A stretch of DNA of 64,000 nucleotides from Haloflavibacter putidus (GCF_006546625.1 NZ_VIAR01000001.1:186001-250000), one strand, 5' to 3'; counted from the first letter of the stretch, positions 44,226-54,877 are shown. The notes: generated from the sequence alone by a model not told the origin. Program-made: numbers and translations.

Positions 44226-47200
44226 TTGCAGCAAAACTCTCCTTTTAAAATTTACGATGCCTCGGCCGGCTCCGGAAAAACCTTCACGCTCGTTAGTCGC
44301 TACTTGAGTATTTTACTCTCAGAAAAACGTTTGGATGCCTACCAAAATATATTGGCTATTACGTTTATGAATAAGGCTGTGGCCGAAATGAAAAGCAGAA
44401 TTATAGATAGTTTGCGCGCTTTCGCGGAAACAAATTCTGCCGAAAAAACATCGCCGTTATTTAAGCAAGTACAAAGCCAAACCAATTTAAGCGCAGAGGA
44501 AATTCAGCAAAAATCAAAAAAAATATTAGAGCAAATATTGCACAATTATGCAGGCTTTGAAGTTTCTACAATAGATGGTTTTACCCACCGGCTGTTACGC
44601 ACGTTTGCCAAAGATTTAGACATACCCACCAATTTTGAAGTAGAGATGGACCAAGAAACCATCTTAACAGAAGCGGTAGATCGCATAATTGCAAAAGCTG
44701 GAAAAAACAAGATAATAACCCGGGCGCTAATTAATTTTGTTATAGAAAAAACAGACGACGACAAAAGTTGGGATGTAAGCAAAGATTTATTTAGTATTTC
44801 TAAGCTACTTATTAACGAAAACAATTTACCAGCCTTATTAAAATTGAGCGGTAAAAGCTTAACAGACTTTGAAAATTTTAAGAAAGAGCTAAATACAAAA
44901 TTGGCAGAAAACGAAAAAGCTTTAAGTCATTTGGCTGAAGGTTTTTTTGCTCTGTTGAATCAAAAAGGTTTAGAAAACAGCAATTTTAACAGAAGCTCAA
45001 TTCCTAACTATTTTTCTAAAATTTTGGCAAAAGAATTGCCCGCTCTTAGCAAAAACAAACCAAAATGGCAAGAAAATATTGCTACCCACCCACATTACAA
45101 AGGCGCAGAAAAAGAAGTAATAAAAGCAACTATGGATGCCATACAAGCAGAAATAGTTTCACTTTTTGAAAAAACCGAAAGCTTGGTAATAGAAAACAGT
45201 TTTTTACGAGATATTGCCAAAGACACAAGCTCGTTATCACTTTTAGCGGCAATTCAAGAAGAATTAGAAGTTTTGAAAAAAGAATACAACGCAGTTCTTA
45301 TTTCAGAATTTAACCAAACAATCAGCAAAAACATACAAGGCCAACCCACACCGTTTATTTATGAACGTCTGGGCGAACGGTACAAACATTTTTTTATAGA
45401 CGAGTTTCAAGATACTTCTATTTTGCAATGGCAAAATTTGATTCCGTTAGTTGGACACCAATTAGAAATGTTGGAAGGAAGCTTAATGTTGGTAGGAGAT
45501 GTAAAACAATCTATTTACCGGTGGCGCGGCGGGAGAGCAGAACAATTTTTACGACTAAGCAACCAAACCGATAAAAATTTTTCTGTACTACAAGAAAAAA
45601 TCTCTCTACAATACAATTTTAGGAGTGCGCCGCAAATAATAGAATTTAACAATGCTTTTTTTACCCACGCAGCACAATTTTTAAGCAAGCAAGAATACCA
45701 AGAGCTTTTTAAAAATGCTACCCAAGAAATAGGTAAAACCAACCAAGCAGAACAAGGTTATGTAAATCTACGTTTTTTAGAGGCCAATAATGTCGAAGAA
45801 AAAAACGAAGTTTTTCCGCAGGAAGTTTATCAAATTATACAAGACTTAGAAGAAAAAAACTTTGCAAAAAAAGATATCTGCATTTTGGTGCGAAACAAAA
45901 AAGAAGGCATTGCCATAGCCAATTACCTTAGCCAAAAAGACGTTCCAATAATATCTTCTGAAACTTTGTTGTTAAATAATGCGCCCGAAGTACGATTTAT
46001 AGACACATTGTTGCAGCTAAGTTTACAACCAGACGATAAAAATCTTCGCTTTGAAGTTTTAGACTTTTTATTTTCGCAACAAACAGATAAAGGGTTAAAC
46101 CATTTTCAATTTCAAAACAATAAACTAAACCTGCCTTTACCAGATTTTTTCAAAAGCCTTGAATCTATAGGAATTAACTTTGCGATAGAAAATTTTTATA
46201 ATTTACCACTTTATGATGCAGTAGAGTATAGTTTGCGCAGTTTTGGTTTAGCCAACACGAGCAACGCTTATTTACAATTTTTCTTAGACACCATTTACAC
46301 GTATACGCAAAAACACAAAGACGGTATACAAGGATTTGTAAATTTTTGGGGAAATAAGAAAGACAGCTTAAGCATTAGCGCTCCCGAAACTATTGATGCT
46401 GTACAAATATTAACCATTCATAAATCTAAAGGTTTAGAGTTTCCTATAGTAATTTACCCATATGCAGATGAAAAAATAAACGACACTAGTAAAGAGAAAA
46501 TATGGATAGATTTACCGCAAAATTTTAGTATTCCTACAGCACAAATAAGAGCTTCTCAAAAATTGCAGCACTACAAACCTGTCGTATCAGAAGCTTATCA
46601 AGAAGTACTAGAACAAACCGAATTGGATAATCTTAATTTACTATATGTAACTTTAACCCGCGCCAAACAGCAATTGTATGTTTTATCTACCTTAGATTTA
46701 AGCAAAAACAAAATAGAAAAAACAGAAAAGTTCTCGGGTATCTTTATAAATTTCTTAAAAAAACAGAATGCTTGGCAAGAAGATAAAAGCAATTATGAAT
46801 TTGGCAAAATACCTGGGGCAAATCTACAAAAGCAAAAGATTCAAACTCTTTCGGAAGATAATTTATTAAACTCTAGTTCTCCCTCAGCACATAATTTGGA
46901 AATAGTAACCAAATCTGGGGCTTTATGGGAAAGTCATGCAGAGAAAGCTATTGCAGAAGGTAATTTAATTCATGAATTATTAAAAACTGTATCTTACCAA
47001 GAAGATGTAGAAAAAGCAGTAAAAAATGCTATACAAACCGGACTTCTTCTAAAAACAGAAGCCGAGCAGTATTTAGATTTGCTTCAAAAAGTAAGTTTGC
47101 ATCCACAACTAAAACAGTATTTTAAAAAAGATTATCAAGTCTTTACGGAAAAAGAAATTTTAAATCAAAAAAAGTTTAAACGTCTAGACCGTTTGTGTAT

Positions 47201-47366
47201 TAAAGCAAAATTAGCTACCATTATAGACTATAAAACCGGCAGTTATTCCGGTACACATACCAAACAAGTAAATCAATATGCAAAAGCAATAGAAGAAATG
47301 GGTTATATTGTAGAGAAAAAACTATTGGTTTACATAAATGAGGATGTAACCGTAAAGAATGTGTAA
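44226..47366 (+). CDS. AddA-like UvrD helicase-nuclease
   Basis: The 1046-residue protein has superfamily 1 helicase motifs: ASAGSGKT (12-19), Walker B FFIDEFQDTS (near 392-401), GDVKQSIYRWRGG (near 424-436), TIHKSKGLEFP (near 735-745) and LYVTLTRAKQQ (near 806-816). A C-terminal PD-(D/E)XK nuclease carries IIDYKTG near 1000. This is the AddA/RecB plan: end resection of double-strand breaks with an AddB partner. The start is TTG 44226, since the first ATG is far inside. The AddB-like gene lies 2.8 kb downstream, not adjacent. Confidence 0.9.
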   Translation: MQQNSPFKIYDASAGSGKTFTLVSRYLSILLSEKRLDAYQNILAITFMNKAVAEMKSRIIDSLRAFAETNSAEKTSPLFKQVQSQTNLSAEEIQQKSKKILEQILHNYAGFEVSTIDGFTHRLLRTFAKDLDIPTNFEVEMDQETILTEAVDRIIAKAGKNKIITRALINFVIEKTDDDKSWDVSKDLFSISKLLINENNLPALLKLSGKSLTDFENFKKELNTKLAENEKALSHLAEGFFALLNQKGLENSNFNRSSIPNYFSKILAKELPALSKNKPKWQENIATHPHYKGAEKEVIKATMDAIQAEIVSLFEKTESLVIENSFLRDIAKDTSSLSLLAAIQEELEVLKKEYNAVLISEFNQTISKNIQGQPTPFIYERLGERYKHFFIDEFQDTSILQWQNLIPLVGHQLEMLEGSLMLVGDVKQSIYRWRGGRAEQFLRLSNQTDKNFSVLQEKISLQYNFRSAPQIIEFNNAFFTHAAQFLSKQEYQELFKNATQEIGKTNQAEQGYVNLRFLEANNVEEKNEVFPQEVYQIIQDLEEKNFAKKDICILVRNKKEGIAIANYLSQKDVPIISSETLLLNNAPEVRFIDTLLQLSLQPDDKNLRFEVLDFLFSQQTDKGLNHFQFQNNKLNLPLPDFFKSLESIGINFAIENFYNLPLYDAVEYSLRSFGLANTSNAYLQFFLDTIYTYTQKHKDGIQGFVNFWGNKKDSLSISAPETIDAVQILTIHKSKGLEFPIVIYPYADEKINDTSKEKIWIDLPQNFSIPTAQIRASQKLQHYKPVVSEAYQEVLEQTELDNLNLLYVTLTRAKQQLYVLSTLDLSKNKIEKTEKFSGIFINFLKKQNAWQEDKSNYEFGKIPGANLQKQKIQTLSEDNLLNSSSPSAHNLEIVTKSGALWESHAEKAIAEGNLIHELLKTVSYQEDVEKAVKNAIQTGLLLKTEAEQYLDLLQKVSLHPQLKQYFKKDYQVFTEKEILNQKKFKRLDRLCIKAKLATIIDYKTGSYSGTHTKQVNQYAKAIEEMGYIVEKKLLVYINEDVTVKNV

Positions 47367-47398
47367 ATTTGTAAAGCAACACACGTAAATAAAGAGAT

Positions 47399-48595
47399 AT
47401 GTATAGTAGTAAGATTAAAAAACACCTACAAGAAGAATTAAAGTCTATTAAAGAAGAAGGCCTTTATAAAGAAGAGCGCATTATCACATCACCCCAAGAT
47501 GCTGTAATTCAAATTAGTTCAGGGCAAGAAGTAATTAATTTTTGTGCTAATAACTATTTAGGTCTATCGTCCCACCCAGATGTAGTAGAAGCAGCCAAAA
47601 AAACTTTAGACGAACGTGGTTTCGGCATGAGTAGTGTTCGTTTTATTTGCGGCACGCAAGACATCCATAAAGAACTAGAAGGCAAAATAGCAGACTTTTA
47701 TAAAACAGACGACACTATTTTGTACGCAGCCGCTTTTGACGCCAATGGTGGTATTTTTGAGCCACTTCTTACAAAAGAAGATGCTATTATTTCAGACTCT
47801 TTAAACCACGCTTCTATTATAGACGGCGTACGTTTATGTAAAGCTGCCCGTTATCGTTATCAAAATGGCGATATGGAAGATTTGGAAGAGCAATTAAAAG
47901 AAGCAAATAAAAATGGCGCCCGTTTTAAAATTATAGTAACAGATGGCGTTTTCTCTATGGATGGTCTTTTGGCTCCGTTAGATGAAATTTGCGATTTGGC
48001 AGAACAATACGACGCATTGGTAATGATAGATGAGTGTCACGCCACCGGATTTATTGGCGATAATGGTATTGGCACCTTAGAAGAAAAAAATGTTTTAGAC
48101 CGTATAGATATTATAACCGGTACTTTAGGTAAAGCTTTAGGAGGCGCAATGGGTGGTTACACTACAGGAAAGCAGGAAATCATAGATTTACTGCGCCAAC
48201 GCTCTAGACCTTATTTATTTTCCAACTCTTTAGCTCCCGCTATAGTGGGCGCTTCTATCAAAGTTTTCGAAATGCTTTCTGAAACTAACGAACTAAGAGA
48301 CAAATTGCACGAAAATACTAAATATTTTAAAAAGAAAATAAAAGATGCTGGCTTTGAAATTATAGACGGAGACTCTGCAATTGTTCCCGTAATGCTACAC
48401 GATGCCAAGCTCTCACAGCAAATGGCAGATATGCTTTTAGAAGAGGGAATATATGTTATTGGTTTTTTCTTCCCCGTAGTTCCTAAAGGTAAAGCTAGAA
48501 TTCGCGTGCAACTATCTGCCGCACACACCAGAGAACACTTAGATAAAGCCATTGCGGCATTTACTAAAGTAGGGAAACAATTAGACATTATTTAA
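47399..48595 (+). CDS. kbl: glycine C-acetyltransferase (2-amino-3-ketobutyrate CoA ligase)
   Basis: The 398-residue PLP enzyme belongs to the alpha-oxoamine synthases. It has [15 protein letters not shown] near 42-56, the PLP strand [15 protein letters not shown] near 208-222 and the Lys-bearing [15 protein letters not shown] near 240-254. The overall match is to KBL rather than to BioF or ALAS. It cleaves 2-amino-3-ketobutyrate with CoA to glycine and acetyl-CoA in threonine breakdown. No threonine dehydrogenase gene is near. It sits between the AddA-like and OmpA genes. Confidence 0.93.
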   Translation: MYSSKIKKHLQEELKSIKEEGLYKEERIITSPQDAVIQISSGQEVINFCANNYLGLSSHPDVVEAAKKTLDERGFGMSSVRFICGTQDIHKELEGKIADFYKTDDTILYAAAFDANGGIFEPLLTKEDAIISDSLNHASIIDGVRLCKAARYRYQNGDMEDLEEQLKEANKNGARFKIIVTDGVFSMDGLLAPLDEICDLAEQYDALVMIDECHATGFIGDNGIGTLEEKNVLDRIDIITGTLGKALGGAMGGYTTGKQEIIDLLRQRSRPYLFSNSLAPAIVGASIKVFEMLSETNELRDKLHENTKYFKKKIKDAGFEIIDGDSAIVPVMLHDAKLSQQMADMLLEEGIYVIGFFFPVVPKGKARIRVQLSAAHTREHLDKAIAAFTKVGKQLDII

Positions 48596-48649
48596 ACGCA
48601 AATCTAAAGCAATAGCAGGGGTGTTAAGAAAATTTTATTATATTAAACT

Positions 48650-48679
48650 TTGTTAATTCTTTACAACCGATTACTTTTG
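48650..48679 (+). promoter_or_regulatory. strong promoter of the OmpA-type gene
   Basis: TTTG (48649-48652), 19 bases and TACTTTTG (48672-48679) give a complete Bacteroidota consensus. The expected start is about 30 bases before ATG 48714, consistent with a highly expressed outer-membrane protein. Confidence 0.8.
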
Positions 48680-48713
48680 CTTAAGTTAACACTTAAAATT
48701 AAACTTTTTGAAT

Positions 48714-50093
48714 ATGAAACATCTTAGCAGATTATTACTAGCTTCATTGTTCATGTTGAGCTTTACATTTATGCAAGCGCAAGACGAGAACAATCCTTGG
48801 GTTATCGGTATTGGAGTTAATGCCGTAGACCTTTACCCTGTAGGGGAAGATTTCCCTAGAGGAGATTTCTTAGACGAACCTTTTAACCTAGACGACCACT
48901 GGAATATTTTACCTTCTGTTTCTAAACTTACAATTGGTAAATATATTGCAACTGGTTTTTCTGCAGAAGTTGCAGGTAGTGTAAACCGAATTGATAAGTT
49001 TGGTGATGCTTCCGCAAACGATTTAACTTATTATGCCGTAGATGGTGGCGTAAATTACAGCTTTAAGGATCTAATCAACGAAGAAGGTTGGTTTGACCCT
49101 TATTTAGGTGTAGGTGGTGGTTATACTTGGGTTGACGAGATTGGTGCTGGTACCTTAAATGGTAACCTAGGTATCAACTTTTGGTTAACAGACAACATCG
49201 CTTTTAATGCAGAGATGAAGTATAAACATGCTTTCGAAGATTATGGTTATAAGCATTGGCAACATTCTGCCGGCTTTAAAGTAGCCTTTGGCGGAACTGA
49301 TACAGATGGCGATGGTATTTATGATGACGAAGATGAGTGCCCAGATACTCCAGGTCTAGCTGAATTTAACGGTTGCCCGGATTCTGATGGTGATGGGATT
49401 CCAGATAAAGATGACGAATGTCCTAACGAACCAGGTTTAGCTGAATTTAACGGATGTCCAGATTCTGATGGTGATGGTATTCCAGATCATAAAGATGACT
49501 GTCCAACTGTTGCTGGAGATAAAATGTTAAACGGTTGCCCAGATTCTGACGGCGATGGTATCGCAGACGAAAAGGATGACTGTCCTAACGAAGCTGGACC
49601 AAAAGAAAACAACGGTTGTCCTTACGAAGATCGTGATGGTGACGGTGTTTTAGACAAAGACGATCAATGTCCTGATGTTGCCGGTACTGCCGCTAACAAC
49701 GGATGTCCTGAAGTAACTGTTGAAGTTATTAACGAATTAAACGAGTATTCTAAAACTATCTTATTCGACCTTAACAAGTCTAGCATAAGAAAAGATTCTT
49801 ATGATGCATTAGAATCTATCGCAGAAATAATGAATGAATATCCTAACACTGTATTCCATATTGAAGGTCATACAGATAGTCAAGGTAGAGATTCTTACAA
49901 TATGAAGCTTTCTAAAGAAAGAGCTGCTTCTGTTAGAGATTACTTAGTAAAAGAACAAAACATCGATGCTAACAGAGTAACTTCTGAAGGTTATGGTGAA
50001 GAAAGACCTATTGCTACAAACAAAACAGCAGCTGGTAGACAACAAAACCGTCGTGTTGAAGTTTCTTTAGAGAAAAACAGAGACGACAAATAA
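48714..50093 (+). CDS. OmpA-family protein with thrombospondin type 3 repeats
   Basis: ATG 48714 is chosen over TTG 48708 because it starts the signal peptide, which ends FMQAQ. The 459-residue protein has an N-terminal beta-barrel (about 25-190). Five Ca-binding TSP3 repeats follow (about 195-330; units of type [17 protein letters not shown]). A C-terminal OmpA domain has [10 protein letters not shown] and [19 protein letters not shown], which bind peptidoglycan. It anchors outer membrane to wall and is usually among the most abundant proteins. Codon use is noticeably richer in GGT/AAC-type codons than in its neighbours, as in highly expressed genes. Confidence 0.96.
   Translation: MKHLSRLLLASLFMLSFTFMQAQDENNPWVIGIGVNAVDLYPVGEDFPRGDFLDEPFNLDDHWNILPSVSKLTIGKYIATGFSAEVAGSVNRIDKFGDASANDLTYYAVDGGVNYSFKDLINEEGWFDPYLGVGGGYTWVDEIGAGTLNGNLGINFWLTDNIAFNAEMKYKHAFEDYGYKHWQHSAGFKVAFGGTDTDGDGIYDDEDECPDTPGLAEFNGCPDSDGDGIPDKDDECPNEPGLAEFNGCPDSDGDGIPDHKDDCPTVAGDKMLNGCPDSDGDGIADEKDDCPNEAGPKENNGCPYEDRDGDGVLDKDDQCPDVAGTAANNGCPEVTVEVINELNEYSKTILFDLNKSSIRKDSYDALESIAEIMNEYPNTVFHIEGHTDSQGRDSYNMKLSKERAASVRDYLVKEQNIDANRVTSEGYGEERPIATNKTAAGRQQNRRVEVSLEKNRDDK
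49300..49710 (+). repeat. in-gene TSP3-coding tandem repeat
   Basis: Units of roughly 80 bp share GATTCTGATGGTGATGG-type cores at about 49381, 49462 and 49543, with diverged units on both sides. They code for the calcium-binding repeats of the OmpA-type protein. Such repeats can gain or lose units by slippage. Confidence 0.8.
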
Positions 50094-50120
50094 TAAAAAA
50101 TAGATAAAGCTATTTTTCAG

Positions 50121-50152
50121 AAAACGTCCCGTTAATTCGGGGCGTTTTTTTT
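50121..50152 (+). terminator. intrinsic terminator after the OmpA-type gene
   Basis: Arms AAAACGTCCCG (50121-50131) and CGGGGCGTTTT (50138-50148, with one G-T pair) are followed by a T-run. It separates the OmpA gene from the AddB-like gene 13 bp later. Confidence 0.88.
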
Positions 50153-50164
50153 ATTTTAGGTGTT

Positions 50165-52870
50165 ATGAAAGCATTTTTAGAAGAAGTACTCGACTACTTG
50201 ATTACAGAGCAAAAAATAGACCTTGCACAAACTAGTTTTATCTTACCTAGTAAAAGAGCAGGAAATGCTTTAAAAGATCATTTAAAGCAAAAAGTTTCGG
50301 GTACTATCTTTAGTCCAGAGGTATGGAGTATAGAAGAGTTTTTAAATGAAGTGACGCAACTTTCTGAGTTAGACAACACACAAAGTATTTTTAGTTTTTA
50401 TGAAGTATACACAAAATTAACCCCGCCTAAAGAAACCGAAGATTTTGAAACTTTTTATGGTTGGGCGCAAACTTTAATACACGATTTTAACGAGATAGAC
50501 CGGCATCTTATAGAAGTAGACAATTTCTTTTCTTACCTCTCAGATATACAGGAAATAAACCACTGGTCTACCCAAGATAACCAAACAGATTTAATAAAAA
50601 ACTATTTGCGTTTCTGGCGTCAATTACCAATTTATTATAAGCACTTTACCCAACAAATACTCAAAGCTGGTACCGCTTATCAAGGTTTGCAATATCGTAA
50701 AGCGGCAGAAACAATTTCTAAATTTTTAAACACTACAGATAAAAACTATATCTTTTTGGGCTTTAATGCTCTAAACAAAGCCGAGCAAGAAATAATTCAA
50801 AATGTTTTAGCAGCAAAAAAGGGTGATGTTTTTTGGGACATAGATAAAAGTTTTTTTGAAAATCAAAATCATCAAGCTGGCCTTTTTATAAGAGACTATA
50901 AAAAGAATTGGCCTTACTACGCACAAGAAAAGCAAAGTTTAAAGCAACTCTCTAATAACTACTCGCAACCTAAAAATATAAAAACTTATGCCGTTTCTCA
51001 GAATATAGGACAAGCAAAAAAAATTGGTGATATCCTTTCTAAGTTTTCTTTAGAGGAGCTAACAAAGACAGCTGTTGTTTTAAATGACGAAGCTTTGCTA
51101 TTGCCTATCTTAAATTCGTTACCTAAAAACGTAGAAAAGGTAAATATTACTATGGGCTTGCCTTTAAAAGATACGCCTTTAGCTTCTTTTTTTGAAGTGC
51201 TTTTTAACATACAACGTGAACAGCAAAAGAAAATTTATTACAAACACGTTTTAGAAGTTATAAACCATCCGTTTTTTATGCAGAAAATTGGCGACACCGG
51301 TTGGCAAACCCGCGCACGTATAATGCAAGAGAATTTGGTTTTTATTAGCTTAGAAGAGCTTCTAGAATTAACCGAAGACAAAACCAGTCATTTACTAAAA
51401 CTATGTTTCTCAAAATACGATAAAAACCCTATTATTTTTCTGCGTGCTTTAAAAGAAATATCTCTCGCCCTTCGGGTAGATGATGTAGAAAACTTTAGGT
51501 TAGAAACAGAGTATCTTTTCCATTTCCACAAACTATTCAGTAAATTAATTAACCTACTTCAAGACAAGAATAGCTTAACAAACATTAATGCTTTACATCG
51601 CGTTTATAATGATTTACTTACTAGCGAAAACCTAGACTTTAGCGGCTCTCCCTTTAGTGGCTTACAACTTATGGGAATGCTAGAAAGCCGCGTTTTAGAT
51701 TTTGAAAATGTCATCATCAGCTCGGTTAACGAAGGTATTTTACCAGCCGGAAAAAGCACCAATTCTTTTATACCGTACGATTTAAAAAAAGCGTATAAAC
51801 TTCCTACTTATAAAGAGAAAGACGCAGTTTACACCTATCATTTTTACCATTTGTTGCAACGTGCCAAAAATGTGTTTTTATTATATAATTCAGATCATAA
51901 CAGTACAAACGGCGGTGAGAAAAGTAGATTTATAACCCAGTTAGAAATAGAACGAGAGGTAAAAAACATAAGTGTTAGTCCGCAAGTGCCCGCCATAAAA
52001 CAATTATTAAAAGAAATAGAAAAAACGCCGGAAGTTCTCGAAAAAATAAAATCTATTACCAAATCCGGTTTTTCTCCTTCGGCTTTAACCGCCTACATCC
52101 GTAATCCTTTAGATTTTTATAAACAATATATTTTAGAAATAAAAGACAGTCCGGAAGTAGAAGAAACTGTAGCTTATAATACTTTAGGCAGCATTGTTCA
52201 CGATAGTTTGGAAAAATTATTCAAACCTTTTGAAAATAAAAAACTCACTGTTGCACACCTAAAACAAATGTTGCAAACTTATAAAGAGCGTGTACAAACA
52301 GAATTTGCTGCCAACTATAAACAAGCGCCGATAAACAGCGGTAAAAACTTACTTATTTACGAAGTTGCCAATCGTTACGTTAAAAATTTTCTTAGCAATC
52401 AACTGCATGATTTAGAAAATAATAACGATATAGAAATTTTAATTATTGAAGAAACTCACAAAAAAAATCTTCCTATAGAAAAGCTAAATTTTCCGGTAAA
52501 TTTAAAAGGAAAAGTAGACCGCGTAGATCGTTTAAATGGCATGCTTAGGGTAGTAGATTATAAAACCGGAATGGTAACTGCAAAAAACCTAAAAGTTACC
52601 AATTGGGAAAATTTAATTACAGATTACGATAATAGTAAAGCTTTTCAGGTACTAACTTATGCCTTTTTAATACAAGATAAACTACCAGATAACAAGTTTG
52701 AAGCCGGTATTATTTCTTTACGGAAAATGAAGGAAGGGTTTTTCCATTTTAAGAACAACAATATTACTATTATTAATGCAGAAACCTTAACTTTATATGA
52801 AAATGCAGTAAAAGAATTAATAACTGAAATTGCGAATCCGCAAATTCCGTTTATAGAAAAAGAAGTTTGA
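50165..52870 (+). CDS. AddB-like PD-(D/E)XK nuclease without Fe-S cysteines
   Basis: The 901-residue protein has a degenerate SF1 helicase-like N-terminal part (ILPSKRAGN near 26-34 stands where AddB has a Walker A, with no GKT), a conserved ESRVLDFENVIISSVNEGILP segment near 508-528, and a C-terminal nuclease domain with VVDYKTGM near 797-804 and QVLTYAF. The protein contains one Cys only, so the four-Cys iron-sulphur site of classical AddB is missing; at the first site IRNPLDFY replaces the Cys. It is probably the partner of the AddA-like protein encoded at 44226. Confidence 0.85.
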   Translation: MKAFLEEVLDYLITEQKIDLAQTSFILPSKRAGNALKDHLKQKVSGTIFSPEVWSIEEFLNEVTQLSELDNTQSIFSFYEVYTKLTPPKETEDFETFYGWAQTLIHDFNEIDRHLIEVDNFFSYLSDIQEINHWSTQDNQTDLIKNYLRFWRQLPIYYKHFTQQILKAGTAYQGLQYRKAAETISKFLNTTDKNYIFLGFNALNKAEQEIIQNVLAAKKGDVFWDIDKSFFENQNHQAGLFIRDYKKNWPYYAQEKQSLKQLSNNYSQPKNIKTYAVSQNIGQAKKIGDILSKFSLEELTKTAVVLNDEALLLPILNSLPKNVEKVNITMGLPLKDTPLASFFEVLFNIQREQQKKIYYKHVLEVINHPFFMQKIGDTGWQTRARIMQENLVFISLEELLELTEDKTSHLLKLCFSKYDKNPIIFLRALKEISLALRVDDVENFRLETEYLFHFHKLFSKLINLLQDKNSLTNINALHRVYNDLLTSENLDFSGSPFSGLQLMGMLESRVLDFENVIISSVNEGILPAGKSTNSFIPYDLKKAYKLPTYKEKDAVYTYHFYHLLQRAKNVFLLYNSDHNSTNGGEKSRFITQLEIEREVKNISVSPQVPAIKQLLKEIEKTPEVLEKIKSITKSGFSPSALTAYIRNPLDFYKQYILEIKDSPEVEETVAYNTLGSIVHDSLEKLFKPFENKKLTVAHLKQMLQTYKERVQTEFAANYKQAPINSGKNLLIYEVANRYVKNFLSNQLHDLENNNDIEILIIEETHKKNLPIEKLNFPVNLKGKVDRVDRLNGMLRVVDYKTGMVTAKNLKVTNWENLITDYDNSKAFQVLTYAFLIQDKLPDNKFEAGIISLRKMKEGFFHFKNNNITIINAETLTLYENAVKELITEIANPQIPFIEKEV

Positions 52871-52872
52871 TT

Positions 52873-53712
52873 ATGTTTAGAGAGAAAAATTTTAAAATAC
52901 CAGGAAAACACCAACGTCCAATAGTTACAGACGTTTTTTATAACCCGGATAGAAAACCAAAACCCATTGCCATTTTTTGCCACGGCTACAAAGGTTTTAA
53001 AGATTGGGGGGCTTGGAATTTGGTAGCCGAAGAGTTTGCACGTAACAATTTCTTTTTTATAAAATTTAATTTTTCGCATAACGGTGGTACCGCACAAAAC
53101 CCAATAGATTTTCCAGATTTAGAAGCTTTTGGCAACGATAATTACACCAAACAATTAGACGATTTAGACACTATTATTAATTGGATTACTACTACAAAAG
53201 AATTTTCATCAGACGCAGATGTCACCAAGTTAAGCCTAATTGGGCATAGTCGCGGTGGCGGTATTGTTTTGTTAAAAGCTGCCAATAACAACCTCGTAAA
53301 AAAAGTGGTTACTTGGGCAGGAGTGTGCAATTTTGAGTCGCGTTTCCCTTCTGGGGAAAAATTAGAGACCTGGAAAAACGAAGGGGTTTATTATATAGAA
53401 AATGGGCGTACCAAGCAGAAAATGCCACATTACTATCAATTTTACGAAGATTTTCAGAAAAATAAAGAAGCTTTAAGTATAAAAAGAGCTGTAAAAAAAC
53501 TCAACATTCCGCAATTAATTGTACACGCCAAAAATGATTTTTCTGTAATGGTAGAGGAAGCACATCAACTAGAAGAATGGCATCCGCATAGTGAGCTCTT
53601 TTTATTAGAAAACAGCAACCATGTTTTTAATACCAAACATCCTTGGCCAGAAAAAGTACTCTCTCAAGATCTTGAAATAGTAACACATAAAACCCTTGAA
53701 TTCTTAAAATAA
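52873..53712 (+). CDS. alpha/beta hydrolase
   Basis: From ATG 52873 the product is 279 residues; the TTG two codons earlier overlaps the AddB-like stop and is less likely. The fold shows FCHGYKGFKDWG with the oxyanion loop (about 35-46), the nucleophile elbow GHSRGGG near 122-128, Asp in AKNDFSV near 223 and His in NSNHVF near 254. This group resembles dienelactone hydrolase- or esterase-like enzymes. Substrate is unknown. It lies directly after the AddB-like gene and 2 bp before an oxidoreductase gene, so it shares a transcript with them. Confidence 0.88.
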   Translation: MFREKNFKIPGKHQRPIVTDVFYNPDRKPKPIAIFCHGYKGFKDWGAWNLVAEEFARNNFFFIKFNFSHNGGTAQNPIDFPDLEAFGNDNYTKQLDDLDTIINWITTTKEFSSDADVTKLSLIGHSRGGGIVLLKAANNNLVKKVVTWAGVCNFESRFPSGEKLETWKNEGVYYIENGRTKQKMPHYYQFYEDFQKNKEALSIKRAVKKLNIPQLIVHAKNDFSVMVEEAHQLEEWHPHSELFLLENSNHVFNTKHPWPEKVLSQDLEIVTHKTLEFLK

Positions 53713-53714
53713 AG

Positions 53715-54662
53715 ATGGTGAAAGCAGTAATTCTAAAAAATACCGGAGGCTCTGATCAACTTAATATAGAAGAAGTAGCAAAGCCGGAAATAAACGCACG
53801 ACAAATTTTGATAAAAGTAAAAGCTTTTGGCATTAACCCAATAGAAGTAAAAACCCGTAATGGCAATAAATTTAGCGAAAAACTTTTAACAGACAAACCA
53901 AGTATTTTAGGTTGGGACGTTAGCGGAATTGTAGAAGAAGTTGGTAACGAAGTAAAAAACTTTGAAGTCGGAGATCGCGTTTGTGGTATGTTAAACTTTC
54001 CAGACTTTGGTAAAACCTACGCACAATACACCGTTGCTAGTCCGCAAGATTTAGCGAAATTCACAGAGCATACCAGTTTCGAGGAAGCTGCTGGATTACC
54101 TTTGGCAGGACTTACCGCCTATCAAGCTTTAAAACACGCCGGACAATTACAACCAGGACAAAAAGTTTTAATACACGCCGGCGGTGGCGGCGTTGGCCAT
54201 TTAGGTATTCAATTTGCCAAAAATCTTGGTGCCCACGTTAGCGTAACCGCTTCTGGAGAAAAAGAAGAATTAGTGCGGCATTTAGGTGCAGACAACTACA
54301 TTAATTATAAAGAGCAAAAGTTTGAAGAAACACTAAAAGACATTGATTTAGTTTTTGATTTGGTTGGTGGCACTTATATAGATCGCTCCTTAAAAACTCT
54401 AAAAAAGGGCGGCATAATAATCTCTATACCTTCTTCTGCCAATCAAGAAGTAGTAGAAAAAGCAAATCAAGCCGGTTGTTTAGGTATTCGTTTTGTAGTA
54501 AAACCAACTCAATTAGATCTTAGAGATATTGTAGGTATGCTAGACAGCAAAAACCTGCAAATAGAAGTCTCTAAAACTTTTAAAATGGAAGAAATTCGTC
54601 AAGCCCATGACAGTTTAGAAAAAGGTGGTACACAAGGCAAAATAGTAGTGCAGGTAGATTAA
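53715..54662 (+). CDS. NADP-dependent quinone oxidoreductase-like protein (MDR)
   Basis: The 315-residue protein is a zinc-free medium-chain dehydrogenase: FGINPIEVKTRNG near 36-48, GWDVSGIVEEVG near 64-75, then the nucleotide loop HAGGGGVGHLGIQFAKNLGA near 154-173. It should use NADPH to reduce quinones or enones. It has no Cys-zinc site. It begins 2 bp after the hydrolase gene. A 140 bp spacer with a weak TATTTTAG box (54780-54787) separates it from the tRNA gene. Confidence 0.92.
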   Translation: MVKAVILKNTGGSDQLNIEEVAKPEINARQILIKVKAFGINPIEVKTRNGNKFSEKLLTDKPSILGWDVSGIVEEVGNEVKNFEVGDRVCGMLNFPDFGKTYAQYTVASPQDLAKFTEHTSFEEAAGLPLAGLTAYQALKHAGQLQPGQKVLIHAGGGGVGHLGIQFAKNLGAHVSVTASGEKEELVRHLGADNYINYKEQKFEETLKDIDLVFDLVGGTYIDRSLKTLKKGGIIISIPSSANQEVVEKANQAGCLGIRFVVKPTQLDLRDIVGMLDSKNLQIEVSKTFKMEEIRQAHDSLEKGGTQGKIVVQVD

Positions 54663-54802
54663 AAGATTAGTATAAAGAAGCTATAGTAACATAAAAGATA
54701 AAGATTTTCACAAAAGGTTTTAAACCGTATTGCAGGCGTTAAAAAATACAGATAAATTTTTCAGATTAGAAAATATATGTATTTTAGCGTTCTCGAATTT
54801 TA

Positions 54803-54876
54803 GGGGGATTAGCTCAGTTGGCTAGAGCGTTTGGCTGGCAGCCAAAAGGTCATCGGTTCGAATCCGATATTCTCCA
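54803..54876 (+). tRNA. tRNA-Ala (anticodon GGC)
   Basis: The 74-base sequence folds into a full cloverleaf: acceptor GGGGGAT/ATTCTCC, D arm GCTC/GAGC, anticodon stem TTTGG/CCAAA with loop CTGGCAG (anticodon GGC), and T arm ATCGG-TTCGAAT-CCGAT. The acceptor contains the G3-U70 pair that identifies alanine tRNAs. The discriminator base is A and the 3' CCA is not encoded. It decodes GCC/GCU. Confidence 0.97.
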
Positions 54877-54877
54877 C

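Noticed and set aside
49300-49710. Regular short repeats considered as a CRISPR or non-coding tandem array
   Set aside because: They are in frame inside the OmpA-type gene and code for TSP3 calcium-binding repeats.
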